From NCBI RefSeq assembly GCF_001570925.1, contig NZ_BCSP01000003.1, positions 1 through 64,000 on the forward strand: a stretch of DNA of 64,000 bases, read 5' to 3'. A program made the position numbers and the translations under genes. Below the pieces are notes generated by a model that made no database searches, was not told the DNA's origin, and saw only the letters and a program-made list of their open reading frames with translations. Numbering within the stretch: the first letter of the stretch is position 1; each line of letters begins with the position of its first letter. This document shows positions 30,501-40,307 of this stretch, piece after piece. Source of the DNA: [Zimmermannella] bifida NBRC 103089. GTDB lineage: Bacteria > Actinomycetota > Actinomycetes > Actinomycetales > Microbacteriaceae.

Positions 30501-33452
30501 ATGAAGCGGGAACAGGACGATCATCGAGGATCTTCTGTCGCACCCGCTCTGCCTGGCCATGGCCCGATGCGCCGACTCATGATTCTCATGCTTTGCATGG
30601 CGGTCACGTTGGGGCTTCTGGATGCATCGTTCGGTCTGCTCAGCGCGTCGGCGCAGACGCTGCCACCAACGACGACACCGACTCCAACTGAGACTGCGCA
30701 ACCTGTTGAGGAACCTGCTGAGCCCGCTGGGCCCACCGCATCCACCGACGCTGAGGCAACGCCAAGCGAGTCGGCCACACAGGACCCAGCAGTGACTCCG
30801 AGTGAGGAAGGTGCGCCGGTCGAGCCAAATGCGACGCCCGAAGCGACGACTGCGCCAACCAGTGAAGGTCTGATTCGGCCACGCGGCATGGTCTCGCCCA
30901 TGTCGGTCGCGGGTACCACCGCCACTTGTTCAGCCGGTACGTTCTACTCGATCACCGAGGCTGGCTACGTTTACAAGGTGAACCAGACTTCGGGTGCCTT
31001 CTCGAGTACCTATCAGGCCAACTCGTCAACATCGACCACGAGCATCGGTAGCCCCGGCCTCACGTATGCCGGTTCCCGGGCCAACTCGCTGGGGATCGGC
31101 AAAGGCGGAAGCACGGCCTATGCGCTCGAGGCCAACGGCAGCCAGATCTACGCGGTCAAGACATACAGTGCTGCGAAAGGTACTTGGACGTCGACCGACA
31201 TCCGAAACACGAGTGGCACAGTGGGCCGCACCTACGCAGTTGACGGCGTCACGATGGTTCCGGTGACCGGTGTGGTCGACCCATTTACCGGTAAGTACTA
31301 CGTCGGTGGTTACGGCGTTAAGTCGATCACCGAGACCCGATACCGTTGGGAACAGCAGCAAGTCTGGGTTTCGTACTACCCGGTCGGGAGCCCGTACTAC
31401 TACCACGGGAGCCCGTACTACTACCAGTACGGTTACTGGACTACTCAGTGGGTTGAGGTTCCCTATACGGTGACCACGAGCTCCACGCCCGTATTTATCC
31501 TGATGGAATACGACGAAGCCAACCGCACCTTCAAGTCAATGGGGTCGTTTCCGATCACTGGTATGGCTTCGAGTGCACTGAACGGTGACATGGCATTCGA
31601 TGCTGCCGGAAACTTGCTCGCGGTCGCTAACGAGGGTTCGGGTGGTCTGACATCGGTGATCAGTATTCCTTCGAGCGAGATTCAGCGAGCTCGAACGAGC
31701 ACCACGCCCGTGGTGTTCAAGGCCTCACAGTCGACACCGAAGCCATTTGGGTTGACGGGTGACGTCAATGGCCTGGCCTTCTCGAGCGATGGTCGCACCT
31801 ACATCGGTTCTAGGAATGGCGTGTGGTACGGCGACTACGGTAAAGAATCCAAAGTGCGTTCGGACTACTGGCCAAACGATGGCTACCAGTACGGGCTCGT
31901 AACCGACTTGGCAAGCTGCGCCACACCGTCGACGATCTCGCTTCAAAAGGACGTCGTTGGGCGCTACGGAGCTGACGACAACTTCCGAATCGTCATTGAG
32001 CAGTCATCTGACATCTACGGTGAGAACACCACGACCGGGGAGAATCCGGGTATCCAGACCGAACAGGTTGGGCCACTTCCCGCAATTACTGGGACCTCGT
32101 ACACCATTCGCGAGACGATGCCAAGGGCAACGGATGCGAGTGGAAACCCGATTACTCCGCCAATTGATGCCACGAAGTACGACGTTTCGTACAAGTGCTC
32201 TGCAAATGGAACCCAGTTCGCGAGCGGTGTGCTTTCGTCAAGCAATAACTATGCAGCTCAAGTAACCGTTCCGAACACCCCAAGTGTCGCCGTAAATTGC
32301 GTCATCACAAACACGCCGAGAAAGGCGCTCGCTGTGCGCAAGCAGTGGGTCGTTGACGGTACGGTGTACCCGCTAGGAGACACGCCTGCAGGGTTGCCAG
32401 CCGGCCTCACAGCCGACCTAATCCTGGATGGACAGCCCGCGCAGTGGGCGACCAAGTACACATACGACGCCACCGAACGTGTAGGAATTAACGAAACAAC
32501 AACGGCAGGCCGTTGCGAAGTTAAGCAGTCCTTGCAGTACTACAACGGCACCGCCATGAATTCTGGGTTGCCCTACGACGCCGGACTGAAGTACGGCGAG
32601 AACACTGCCGTCATCAAGAACGAAGTCACGTGTGACACCAAGCTCACGCTCGTCAAACAGGTTGAGGGTGGGAACGCGAAACCCGAAGAGTGGAGCTTGA
32701 CCGCAAAGGATCCCTCAGGTGCAACTACTGTGAGCGGCGCCGGCACGGCAACGGCAACGGTCAAACCGGATACGCAGTACAGCCTTGCCGAAAGCACCGG
32801 TAACCCGCTGTATGTTCCCAACAAGACGGCAGCAGGCGACGTGATCTTTACCTGTGTCGAAACCGATGCATCCGGAAACCCCATTTCGGGTACCGATTTC
32901 ACTGACACACCTGACAGCAAGGTCACCCTCCCGAAGGGCGCCGACGTCAAGTGCACTGTGGTCAACCGCACTGCAAAACTGACCGTGCAAAAGCACGTAA
33001 CGGGCGACAGTGCCACGCTCACACCTGACAAATTCCAATTCACTGCAAAGCCGGCGAGCGGCGTAACTGGGCTGAACCCAGTTGCGAACGTGCCGGGCGC
33101 AAACACGACCACGACGACAAACACCTTCAACGTGCGACCGGGACACAACTACACGGTCACCGAAGGCACGACACCAGGAAACGAAAACCTGGCCTACGTG
33201 AACACCGCCGTCGAACGACTTGACGCAAACGGAAATTGGGTCGCCATCGACCCGGCAACGATCAAGGTTCCCGCAGGGGAGCACTGGACAATCCGCTACG
33301 TCAACACCAGTCCGGGTGCTCCAGCACTTCCGCTAACCGGTGGACTCACCGGCATGTTGCCGATATTCGGTGCAGGAAGCGCGTTGGGAATCTTGGCACT
33401 GGCTGCCTGGTATGTGCTCCGGCGCAAACCCACTGGCCCACTGCTGGGCTAG
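30501..33452 (+). CDS. LPXTG-anchored surface protein, probable pilus tip adhesin
   Basis: 983 residues from ATG 30501, chosen over ATG 30486 because GAAGGG lies seven bases upstream. A long basic N-terminus with a signal peptide (RRLMILMLCMAVTLGLL...ASAQT) is followed by a Pro/Thr-rich stretch and a large domain with many beta-strands, including the Tyr-rich duplication GSPYYYHGSPYYYQYGYW. Then come at least three immunoglobulin-like (DUF5979/prealbumin-type) repeats, each opening with a L-x-(V/L)-x-K motif: LAVRKQW, LTLVKQV, LTVQKHV. The C-terminus has LPLTG (about 943-947), a hydrophobic helix and RRK, the cell-wall sorting signal. First gene of the pilus locus. Confidence 0.88.
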   Translation: MKREQDDHRGSSVAPALPGHGPMRRLMILMLCMAVTLGLLDASFGLLSASAQTLPPTTTPTPTETAQPVEEPAEPAGPTASTDAEATPSESATQDPAVTPSEEGAPVEPNATPEATTAPTSEGLIRPRGMVSPMSVAGTTATCSAGTFYSITEAGYVYKVNQTSGAFSSTYQANSSTSTTSIGSPGLTYAGSRANSLGIGKGGSTAYALEANGSQIYAVKTYSAAKGTWTSTDIRNTSGTVGRTYAVDGVTMVPVTGVVDPFTGKYYVGGYGVKSITETRYRWEQQQVWVSYYPVGSPYYYHGSPYYYQYGYWTTQWVEVPYTVTTSSTPVFILMEYDEANRTFKSMGSFPITGMASSALNGDMAFDAAGNLLAVANEGSGGLTSVISIPSSEIQRARTSTTPVVFKASQSTPKPFGLTGDVNGLAFSSDGRTYIGSRNGVWYGDYGKESKVRSDYWPNDGYQYGLVTDLASCATPSTISLQKDVVGRYGADDNFRIVIEQSSDIYGENTTTGENPGIQTEQVGPLPAITGTSYTIRETMPRATDASGNPITPPIDATKYDVSYKCSANGTQFASGVLSSSNNYAAQVTVPNTPSVAVNCVITNTPRKALAVRKQWVVDGTVYPLGDTPAGLPAGLTADLILDGQPAQWATKYTYDATERVGINETTTAGRCEVKQSLQYYNGTAMNSGLPYDAGLKYGENTAVIKNEVTCDTKLTLVKQVEGGNAKPEEWSLTAKDPSGATTVSGAGTATATVKPDTQYSLAESTGNPLYVPNKTAAGDVIFTCVETDASGNPISGTDFTDTPDSKVTLPKGADVKCTVVNRTAKLTVQKHVTGDSATLTPDKFQFTAKPASGVTGLNPVANVPGANTTTTTNTFNVRPGHNYTVTEGTTPGNENLAYVNTAVERLDANGNWVAIDPATIKVPAGEHWTIRYVNTSPGAPALPLTGGLTGMLPIFGAGSALGILALAAWYVLRRKPTGPLLG
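31385..31426. repeat. 21-bp tandem duplication in the surface protein
   Basis: GGGAGCCCGTACTACTACCA is repeated back to back (21-base period), encoding two GSPYYY units in the exposed domain of the surface protein. Confidence 0.85.
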
Positions 33453-33538
33453 CCACCACTAGTAACCCACGCGCATCCGCGCACCACGAATACTCACCAT
33501 CGAGCATTTGAACCTGAGCTAAAGAAAAGAGAAACGCC

Positions 33539-35014
33539 ATGAATACACGACTCAGTGTGTTTGGTAAGCGCGTCGCCGCCCTTGCCGGAACGGTTGCACT
33601 TGCTGCAGCCGCCGTGCTTGGTGGTGCCGCCGCAGCCAACGCTGCCACCCCCGGCAACATTGACTTCACAAAGACCGGTTCGATCACCGTGCACAAGCAC
33701 ACCGAACCAGCTGCAAATACGCCGAACGACGGTACTCCTGTCACCAACCTCCCTGAGGACAACAAGCCGCTCGAGGGCGTTGAGTTCAAGATCGAGAAGA
33801 CTACGATCAACCTCCAGGACCCCAAGGCTTGGGATACCCTTTCGGAGCAGACGCCTGGCAGCGTCGCGATCGACAGCAGCTTCGCCGCCCAGACCAAAGC
33901 AACCGCTGCTGACGGCAGCATTGCCTTTACGGGCCTGCCGCTCGGTGTTTACCTCGTAACCGAGATGAACGCTCCGGCCGACCTCGGTATCGTGTCGAAG
34001 GCGGCGCCGTTCCTGGTTGTCCTGCCAATGAACACCGACGCAGACGAGTGGAACTACGACGTCCACGCTTACCCAAAGAACTCGGTTTCTCAGGTTGAAA
34101 AGACCATCAACGCCGAACAAGACGCCAAGACCTTTGGCCAGGGCGACATTGTTACCTGGGACGTTGACTCGCTCGTGCCTATGGCGCCGAAGACTGGCGA
34201 AAACACGTACGAAACCATCAACAAGGTTTCGTACAGCGACAAGCTGGATGCCCGTCTCGCCTTCGAAAGCGTCACCGAAGTCATGTACAACGGTGTTGCG
34301 CTCGACGCTGCTGATTACACCGTCACCCCAACTGCTGCGGGCACCGGTGGCGAGACCGTCGTTGTAACGCTGACCGATTCGGGCCTTGCAAAGGTTCAGG
34401 GCGCTAACGGTGGCAAGCAGCTCACCTTCAAGATCAACACCAAGGTCGTTGGCGACATTGGCGACGGTGTGATCACCAACACGGTTAAGCAGATCACCAA
34501 CATCGGTACCGGTAACACTGACACCGAAATGCCTTCGGAAGAGTCGAAGGACTACTGGGGTTCGTTCTCGATCCTCAAGGTAGACCAGGACACCGACACC
34601 AAGGTGCTTGAAGGAGCAGAGTTCCAGGTATTCGCTACCGCGGAAGACGCTACCGCAGGCAACAACCCGATCTCGATCAACGGTCAGAACACCTTCACCA
34701 CGGCTGCCGACGGTACCGTCATCATCGGCGGGCTCAACCTGAACGCAGACGGCACCGCTCGCACCTACTACTTCAAGGAAACCAAGGCACCTGCTGGTTA
34801 CGTCCTTGACGAGACGGTTCGCGAAGTTAACGTGACCGCGGGTAACACCACGGTTGCTCCGCTCGAAGTTACCGTTACCAACGATGAGCAGGACGGACCG
34901 AACCTTCCGCTCACCGGTGCGACCGGAACCATGCTGTTCATCGGCGGTGGCCTTGCGCTCGTAGCACTCGCCGTCGGCGTTGCCATGCGCAACCAGCGTC
35001 GCGCACGCGCTTAA
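33539..35014 (+). CDS. SpaA/FimA-type isopeptide-forming backbone pilin
   Basis: 491 residues. Signal peptide (about 1-36, ending ANAA) and three beta domains. The pilin motif is present as WNYDVHAYPK (171-180), its Lys180 being the residue sortase joins to the next subunit. An E-box occurs as YYFKETKAPAGY (about 413-424), needed for the intramolecular isopeptide bond. The sorting signal is LPLTG (456-460), then a membrane helix and an Arg-rich tail. The gene follows the tip protein by 86 bases; AAAGAAAAGAGAAA provides the ribosome binding site. Confidence 0.96.
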   Translation: MNTRLSVFGKRVAALAGTVALAAAAVLGGAAAANAATPGNIDFTKTGSITVHKHTEPAANTPNDGTPVTNLPEDNKPLEGVEFKIEKTTINLQDPKAWDTLSEQTPGSVAIDSSFAAQTKATAADGSIAFTGLPLGVYLVTEMNAPADLGIVSKAAPFLVVLPMNTDADEWNYDVHAYPKNSVSQVEKTINAEQDAKTFGQGDIVTWDVDSLVPMAPKTGENTYETINKVSYSDKLDARLAFESVTEVMYNGVALDAADYTVTPTAAGTGGETVVVTLTDSGLAKVQGANGGKQLTFKINTKVVGDIGDGVITNTVKQITNIGTGNTDTEMPSEESKDYWGSFSILKVDQDTDTKVLEGAEFQVFATAEDATAGNNPISINGQNTFTTAADGTVIIGGLNLNADGTARTYYFKETKAPAGYVLDETVREVNVTAGNTTVAPLEVTVTNDEQDGPNLPLTGATGTMLFIGGGLALVALAVGVAMRNQRRARA

Positions 35015-35062
35015 CTGAACTGGCTGCATCCCTAGCCCCGTGCTAGGACGCACCACAACACG

Positions 35063-35100
35063 AACGCGGGGTATGTCGCAATGACATGCCCCGCGTTTGT
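35063..35100 (+). terminator. Hairpin after the pilin gene
   Basis: A 15-bp stem (35063-35077 with 35083-35097, one wobble) with a GCAAT loop and a short T-rich tail. It may attenuate the message so that pilin is made in excess of the downstream membrane protein and sortase. Confidence 0.8.
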
Positions 35101-35175
35101 TGCCAGACTCATCTATGAGCGCTGTGAACCCAGCGCCGAAACGCACCCCCGCGGGTAAGAAAGCGAGCAACCATC

Positions 35176-35466
35176 ATGGCGAACCTGCACTCCCACACCA
35201 CGAGACCGGATGCATCCGCCCGGCTGTGGCTGCAACGCGCGGTGACCGTGCTGGTCACGCTCGTGCTCGCGACCGTGCTCGCCATGTCGTTCGGTGCGGC
35301 ATCGGCCACGGCCGAAACCGCGACACCTGCACCAACGCCGGAGATTGTCGATCGTGAAGCGCAATACGGAATCACCGCGCAGGTGTTCTACTACGCCGGC
35401 ATCGTGCTGGTAGCTGGTGTTCTCGTGCTCGCGATCACGCTGTTCCTGCGAGGTCGCCGCCGATGA
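35176..35466 (+). CDS. Small secreted or membrane protein of the pilus locus
   Basis: 96 residues with an apparent signal peptide or first helix (about 20-47, ending SATAETA), a Thr/Pro linker and a C-terminal hydrophobic segment (about 68-92) with an Arg-rich end, but no LPXTG motif. Its last four bases overlap the sortase start (ATGA), implying translational coupling and perhaps a partner or chaperone role for the sortase. Family not recognised. Confidence 0.75.
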   Translation: MANLHSHTTRPDASARLWLQRAVTVLVTLVLATVLAMSFGAASATAETATPAPTPEIVDREAQYGITAQVFYYAGIVLVAGVLVLAITLFLRGRRR

Positions 35467-36479
35467 ATCTCAAACTGCGCAGCCTGCACACGCCACCACC
35501 TGGGATTCCGCTCAGCACACGACTCGTCGTTGCCCTGCTGCTGATCACCGGCGCTGCGATCGCGCTGTACCCAATGACGGCCCGCTACTACAAGCAGGTA
35601 GAACAGTCTGGGCTGATCGACAACTATGCGACGCAGCTCGACGAAATTCCGCCAGAGCTGCGCGACAAGGCGCTCGCCGACGCGCACCAGTACAACAAGG
35701 ACCTCAACGCAGGCGCGGCATTTGACCCCTTCACGCAAGGCGTCGCCGGCATCGACAGCGATGCCTATCAGCGCTACCTGGCAACCCTCGAGGGCGTGCC
35801 TTCGGGTGTGATGGCACGCGTCAAGATCCCGTCTATCGAGGTTGACCTGCCCGTCTACCACGGCACCACCGATGCCACACTCAAGCAGGGTGTGGGGCAC
35901 CTGTTCGGAACCGCCCTGCCCGTTGGCGGGGTCGGCACTCGATCCACGCTCACGGCACACTCAGGGTTGGCGGATGCGGTGCTGTTCACGTTCCTCGACC
36001 GCGTCAAGGAGGGTGACCTCATTCACGTGGAGGTATATGGCGAACGCTACACCTACCGAGTGTTCGAGACCCGCCTGATCAACCCCGAAGACGCGGACGA
36101 AATCGCGCCGGACCCGAACCGCGACTTGCTCACCCTCGTAACCTGCATGCCAATCGGAATCAACAGCCAGCGGCTGATCGTGACGGGGGAGCGAATACCG
36201 ACGGTCGAAGCCCCGAAAGACCCGGTTCCAGCGCCGGTCGAGATCCCCGGATTCCCGTGGTGGGTAGTTTACGGCGGCGCGACACTGCTCGTGGCGGGTG
36301 GCTATGTTTGGCTGGGTGGCAAGACCGGTGGCCGTCACCTTGCTAGTGACAATGCGGAGCTTGATGACCCGGACCGTTTGGCGGAGCTCGAAGCAGCTGA
36401 GTCAGACGGCGAAGCTCGCGAGCCATCGCTCTCGGCGCGGGAAATCACCGTCGATGAGGGGCGTTTCACCGACGATTAG
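35463..36479 (+). CDS. Class C (pilus-polymerising) sortase
   Basis: 338 residues. N-terminal membrane helix (about 19-38), a lid with the class C DPF motif (88-90), catalytic His166 in LTAHSG, Cys228 in TLVTC and Arg237 in NSQR, and a C-terminal membrane helix (WWVVYGGATLLVAGGYVW). Class C sortases cross-link pilin Lys to LPXTG Thr. It is coupled to the preceding small protein, and it is the only sortase visible here, so wall anchoring may need a housekeeping sortase elsewhere. Confidence 0.96.
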   Translation: MNLKLRSLHTPPPGIPLSTRLVVALLLITGAAIALYPMTARYYKQVEQSGLIDNYATQLDEIPPELRDKALADAHQYNKDLNAGAAFDPFTQGVAGIDSDAYQRYLATLEGVPSGVMARVKIPSIEVDLPVYHGTTDATLKQGVGHLFGTALPVGGVGTRSTLTAHSGLADAVLFTFLDRVKEGDLIHVEVYGERYTYRVFETRLINPEDADEIAPDPNRDLLTLVTCMPIGINSQRLIVTGERIPTVEAPKDPVPAPVEIPGFPWWVVYGGATLLVAGGYVWLGGKTGGRHLASDNAELDDPDRLAELEAAESDGEAREPSLSAREITVDEGRFTDD

Positions 36480-36633
36480 CGGTATTTGTGTCATCCGAGC
36501 GAGCGAGATTTGCCTGTGGATATCTCGTTGGCGTGATCGCGCAGATATGGTCGAATAACGGCGATCGATCGGACGCGGCTCTCGAGCTCTGGCACGGTCG
36601 ACCTGTGACCGTTGACGAGGAATCGAGGACGCG

Positions 36634-38232
36634 ATGAACAATCAACAGGGGATGCCACCGCTGCCAAATGTCGAGAACAGCGGTGGTGCGGCAATGCCGC
36701 AGCCCGGTTTCGACGCAAATGTGTACAGCCAAGGCACCTATGGGCAACAAGCGTATGGCCAGCCCAATGCCGGGCAGGGTACGCCAGTCGAGGGGCAGGG
36801 TGCGTTCGTTGCTGCCTCGAACGGTATGCATGGCGCAGGCTCCAACGCCTACGGTCAAGCCCCGGCAAATGAGATTCCTGTCGGCCAGCCTGACTACGGC
36901 CAGGCAGCTAACGGTGAAACGCCATACGGGCAGGGCACCTACGGTCAGCCAAGCTATGGGCAAGCGCCCTATGGGCAGCAGCCCGGAACCCCGCCGAAGA
37001 AGAAGCGGAATCCGCTGCTGATCACCCTGGCAATTATCTTGCCGCTGCTGTTGATTGGTGGTCTGATCTGGGGTGGCTTCGCACTGTTCGGCAAGAAGGG
37101 CGGCGCGGAGAGCCCTGAGGCTGCGGTTGAGAACTTCCTCACCGCCAGCGCCTCGCTTGACTTCATGGAAGTCGGAAACCACATGGCGCCGTCCGAAGCT
37201 GAGATCCTGGTCAAGCCGTTCGAGAAGCTGGCCATGGCGCGCACGAACTCAGACAAAGTGCCCAACCTGTCCGAGTCCCTTGCCGCGCTGCAGGACGCGG
37301 TCGACGTCAAGATCGAAGGGCTCGAACTTGCGCCCACAGGGGGTGAAGGTGTCGTGCAGTTCGTGACCATCACCGACGGCACCCTCGTCGTGGACGGCGA
37401 TGAAGCGCGGTTTAAGGACGCGGTGCGTGACATCGTTGTTGGCGTCGCCTACGACGCCAACCTCATCATGGGCCAAAGTGAGTCCGAAGCCGCCGATTCG
37501 GCGCAGCGCACTGCCGACGAGATGGTCGACGACATGGGCAGTGAGTTCCCGATCGAAAAAGACCTGACTTCAGATGGTGAAGTTACGTTTGCGGCGGTCG
37601 AAGAGGACGGCCAGTGGTACGTGAGCCCGATGCTCAGCTGGACCACGCAGATGATGACCGCCATGGGGGCAGAACTCGACACCGATATTCAGGACCCGGG
37701 TGCAACGCCGGCAGCGTCTCCAGAAGAAGCCGGGATGCAGTTTCTCGAGGCCTACAGTGCCGGTATGTCGACGGGCAAGGTCGAAGAGATCAGTGCCACC
37801 CTCACTGGTCCAGAACGCCTACTGCTTGAGCTATTCCGTTCGAGTCAGCCCAGCAACAGTGGTTCTGGTCTCGACGCCAAGTTTGATCTCAGTGGAGGGT
37901 TCAAGTCCGAGGAACGCGACGGCGCAACCGTGATTCGTCCGGACAACCTCCGAGTGGAAACCAATTACTCGACCGTCACGTACAACGACGACTGCATGAC
38001 TACCGAGTACACGGGCTACTACTCGAGCGGAAATACTTCGAAGAGCTGCATCAGTGATATCCCGCAGGCGCGGGCGCTGGGGCTCGACCAAATCGGACTC
38101 GTCGTCAAAGAAGAAGACGGCGGCTGGCTGGTTAGCCCCTACGGCACGATCTCGCTCGCGTTGAACACCGCGGTGGATTCGTACATCAAGCTTCGTGAAG
38201 AAGGTCGTCTCAGCGAACTCGTCGAGGGCTAG
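36634..38232 (+). CDS. Membrane-anchored protein with Gln/Gly/Tyr-rich N-terminus
   Basis: 532 residues from ATG 36634. The first about 125 residues are low-complexity with many (S/T/P)YGQ repeats, then a basic stop-transfer (PPKKKR) and one transmembrane helix (about 129-150). The large extracellular part has two similar halves, each opening with SPE-A...F-L-A-...-S (about 160 and 363), typical of duplicated DUF4878-like/NTF2-like domains. The topology is that of actinobacterial envelope proteins with disordered cytosolic tails. Location between the pilus genes and ribosomal genes may be incidental. Confidence 0.8.
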   Translation: MNNQQGMPPLPNVENSGGAAMPQPGFDANVYSQGTYGQQAYGQPNAGQGTPVEGQGAFVAASNGMHGAGSNAYGQAPANEIPVGQPDYGQAANGETPYGQGTYGQPSYGQAPYGQQPGTPPKKKRNPLLITLAIILPLLLIGGLIWGGFALFGKKGGAESPEAAVENFLTASASLDFMEVGNHMAPSEAEILVKPFEKLAMARTNSDKVPNLSESLAALQDAVDVKIEGLELAPTGGEGVVQFVTITDGTLVVDGDEARFKDAVRDIVVGVAYDANLIMGQSESEAADSAQRTADEMVDDMGSEFPIEKDLTSDGEVTFAAVEEDGQWYVSPMLSWTTQMMTAMGAELDTDIQDPGATPAASPEEAGMQFLEAYSAGMSTGKVEEISATLTGPERLLLELFRSSQPSNSGSGLDAKFDLSGGFKSEERDGATVIRPDNLRVETNYSTVTYNDDCMTTEYTGYYSSGNTSKSCISDIPQARALGLDQIGLVVKEEDGGWLVSPYGTISLALNTAVDSYIKLREEGRLSELVEG

Positions 38233-38251
38233 CGAGACAACACATCGTAGG

Positions 38252-38281
38252 GGAGGGGCGGCCAGTGGCTGCCCCTCCTTT
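38252..38281 (+). terminator. Terminator after the membrane protein
   Basis: A stem of 12 pairs (38252-38263 with 38267-38278, one wobble) with an AGT loop, followed by TTTG. Confidence 0.85.
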
Positions 38282-38356
38282 GCGTGAAAATGGGCACAGT
38301 TTCTACTGATGGATGCGCCGGGTCACGTACTGTGCGCATCCACCAGAAAATGCGAC

Positions 38357-38419
38357 ACGCCCGGGTTGCATGAATGTCGAACTTCGGTCTAAACTGGTTC
38401 AGTTCGACATTCCGGGCGT
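38357..38419 (+). promoter_or_regulatory. S10 operon promoter within a large imperfect palindrome
   Basis: TTGCAT (38366-38371), an 18-base spacer and TAAACT (38390-38395) make a promoter candidate. It is embedded between inverted arms: 38373-38383 pairs perfectly with 38401-38411 (11 bp), and 38357-38364 with 38412-38419 (8 bp), the left side carrying an 8-base insertion. The rest of the 450-base gap upstream of rpsJ, about 38420-38685, would be a transcribed leader; no gene is seen there. Confidence 0.6.
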
Positions 38420-38685
38420 GCGTTCGCGCATGCGCTCGGATCACTACCGCGATTGTGACTCACCGCCCGATTTCATTCGGCGGCAGGTGCGTCCTCCGGT
38501 AGCAGAGCACGGCTCCGGTTTAGGAGGGCTCATGCGGGTAACCGCAGGTTCTCTGCCGAACATCCGCCTGAACGTTCGCGTTCCGGGCAGGTGCAATTGA
38601 CAGATACACAGTGGTGCGCGTCAACCGCTCGCAGGTTGAGTACGCATTTTGAGGCCTAACGGCCCGAACGAATTAGGAGTAGGAA

Positions 38686-38994
38686 ATGGCGGGACAGAAG
38701 ATCCGCATCCGACTGAAGTCGTATGACCACGAGGTCATCGACAACTCCGCGCGCAAGATTGTTGACACGGTCACACGCGCCGGTGCGTCCGTCATCGGGC
38801 CCGTCCCGCTGCCGACGGAGAAGAACGTGGTGACGGTTATCCGTTCGCCACACAAGTACAAGGACAGCCGCGAGCAGTTTGAGAAGCGCACCCACAAGCG
38901 CCTGATCGACATTGTCGACCCGACACCGAAGGCTGTCGACTCGCTCATGCGCCTCGACCTTCCGGCCGATGTCAACATCGAGATCAAGCTCTAG
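38686..38994 (+). CDS. rpsJ: 30S ribosomal protein S10
   Basis: 102 residues, standard length; [19 protein letters not shown] and the [20 protein letters not shown]-terminus are typical. First gene of the S10 operon; S10 also acts in NusG-coupled antitermination. GGAG-type site (TAGGAGTAGGAA) upstream. Confidence 0.98.
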   Translation: MAGQKIRIRLKSYDHEVIDNSARKIVDTVTRAGASVIGPVPLPTEKNVVTVIRSPHKYKDSREQFEKRTHKRLIDIVDPTPKAVDSLMRLDLPADVNIEIKL

Positions 38995-39002
38995 AGGAAC
39001 CA

Positions 39003-39656
39003 ATGGCAACCGCTACCAAGACGTTTAAGGGGCTGCTCGGCACCAAGCTGGGAATGACCCAGCAGTGGGACGCCGACAACCGTCTCGTTCCGCTCACCGT
39101 TATTCAGGTGAGCCCAAACGTCGTAACCCAGATCCTGACTCAGGAATCGAACGGCTACGACGCCATCCAGATCGCCTCGGGTGCAATCGCACCTCGCAAG
39201 GTGAACAAGCCCGCAGCTGGCCACTTCAAGGCCGCTGGTGTTACCCCTCGCCGTAACCTCACCGAAATCCGCACCGCGGACGCTTCGGACTACGAGGTGG
39301 GCCAGGAGCTCAACGTTGACATCTTCGAAGCTGGACAGCTCGTTGACGTCGTTGGCACCTCGAAGGGTAAGGGTTTCGCTGGAACCATGAAGCGCCACAA
39401 CTTCAAGGGTGTTGGCGCATCGCACGGTCAGCACAAGAACCACCGTAAGCCTGGTTCGATCGGTGCTTCGGCTACCCCTGGTCGTGTATTCAAGGGAACC
39501 CGCATGGCAGGACGTATGGGTCACGACCGCGTGACCGTGCAGAACCTCAAGCTCCACGGCATTGACGTTGAGCGCGGCCTGCTGCTCGTCAAGGGCGCAG
39601 TTCCTGGTCCTAAGGGACGCCTCGTATTCGTCCGCAACGCAGTGAAGGGGGCCTAG
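39003..39656 (+). CDS. rplC: 50S ribosomal protein L3
   Basis: 217 residues; contains the [11 protein letters not shown] start and the [19 protein letters not shown] loop that reaches toward the peptidyl-transferase centre. Eight bases after rpsJ. Confidence 0.98.
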   Translation: MATATKTFKGLLGTKLGMTQQWDADNRLVPLTVIQVSPNVVTQILTQESNGYDAIQIASGAIAPRKVNKPAAGHFKAAGVTPRRNLTEIRTADASDYEVGQELNVDIFEAGQLVDVVGTSKGKGFAGTMKRHNFKGVGASHGQHKNHRKPGSIGASATPGRVFKGTRMAGRMGHDRVTVQNLKLHGIDVERGLLLVKGAVPGPKGRLVFVRNAVKGA

Positions 39657-39660
39657 CCAA

Positions 39661-40305
39661 ATGGCTGCCAACACGATTGACGTTCTCGACGCCACCGGCA
39701 AGAAGTCCGGTTCGGTAGAGCTCCCAGCTGAGCTCTTCGACGTCGACATGAACATCCCACTCGTTCACCAGGTTGTTGTGGCCCAGCAGGCAGCTGCCCG
39801 CCAGGGAACCCACAAGACCAAGAACCGTGGCGAGCGCTCGGGCGCTGGCCGCAAGCCGTTCAAGCAGAAGGGTACGGGTAACGCCCGTCAGGGTTCGATC
39901 CGCATGCCGCAGCACCGCGGCGGTGGCATCGTTCACGGCCCGACTCCTCGCGACTACTCGCAGCGCACCCCTAAGAAGATGGTGGCTGCTGCCCTCGTTC
40001 AGTCGCTATCGGACCGCGCCCGTAGCGGCCGTATTCACGTGTTCACCGAGCTCGTTGCCGGCGAAGTTCCTTCGACCAGCGCAGCACTCACCGCTTTCCG
40101 TACCGCAGCCGAAGGCCGCAACGTACTGGTAGTGGTTGACCGTGAAGACACCATCACTCGCAAGTCGGTCCGCAACATCGAGCGTGCACACGTTCTCGAA
40201 GCTGACCAGCTCAACGCATACGACGTACTCGTCGCAGACGACGTTGTCTTCCTGAAGACCGCGTTCGACGGCTTCGTCGCAGCTAAGACTGGCAAGGAGC
40301 AGTAG
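39661..40305 (+). CDS. rplD: 50S ribosomal protein L4
   Basis: 214 residues with the long exit-tunnel loop region [17 protein letters not shown] and [15 protein letters not shown]4 lines the exit tunnel and, in enterobacteria, represses the S10 operon; the long leader before rpsJ leaves that possibility open here but no L4-binding element was recognised. Confidence 0.97.
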   Translation: MAANTIDVLDATGKKSGSVELPAELFDVDMNIPLVHQVVVAQQAAARQGTHKTKNRGERSGAGRKPFKQKGTGNARQGSIRMPQHRGGGIVHGPTPRDYSQRTPKKMVAAALVQSLSDRARSGRIHVFTELVAGEVPSTSAALTAFRTAAEGRNVLVVVDREDTITRKSVRNIERAHVLEADQLNAYDVLVADDVVFLKTAFDGFVAAKTGKEQ

Positions 40306-40307
40306 TC

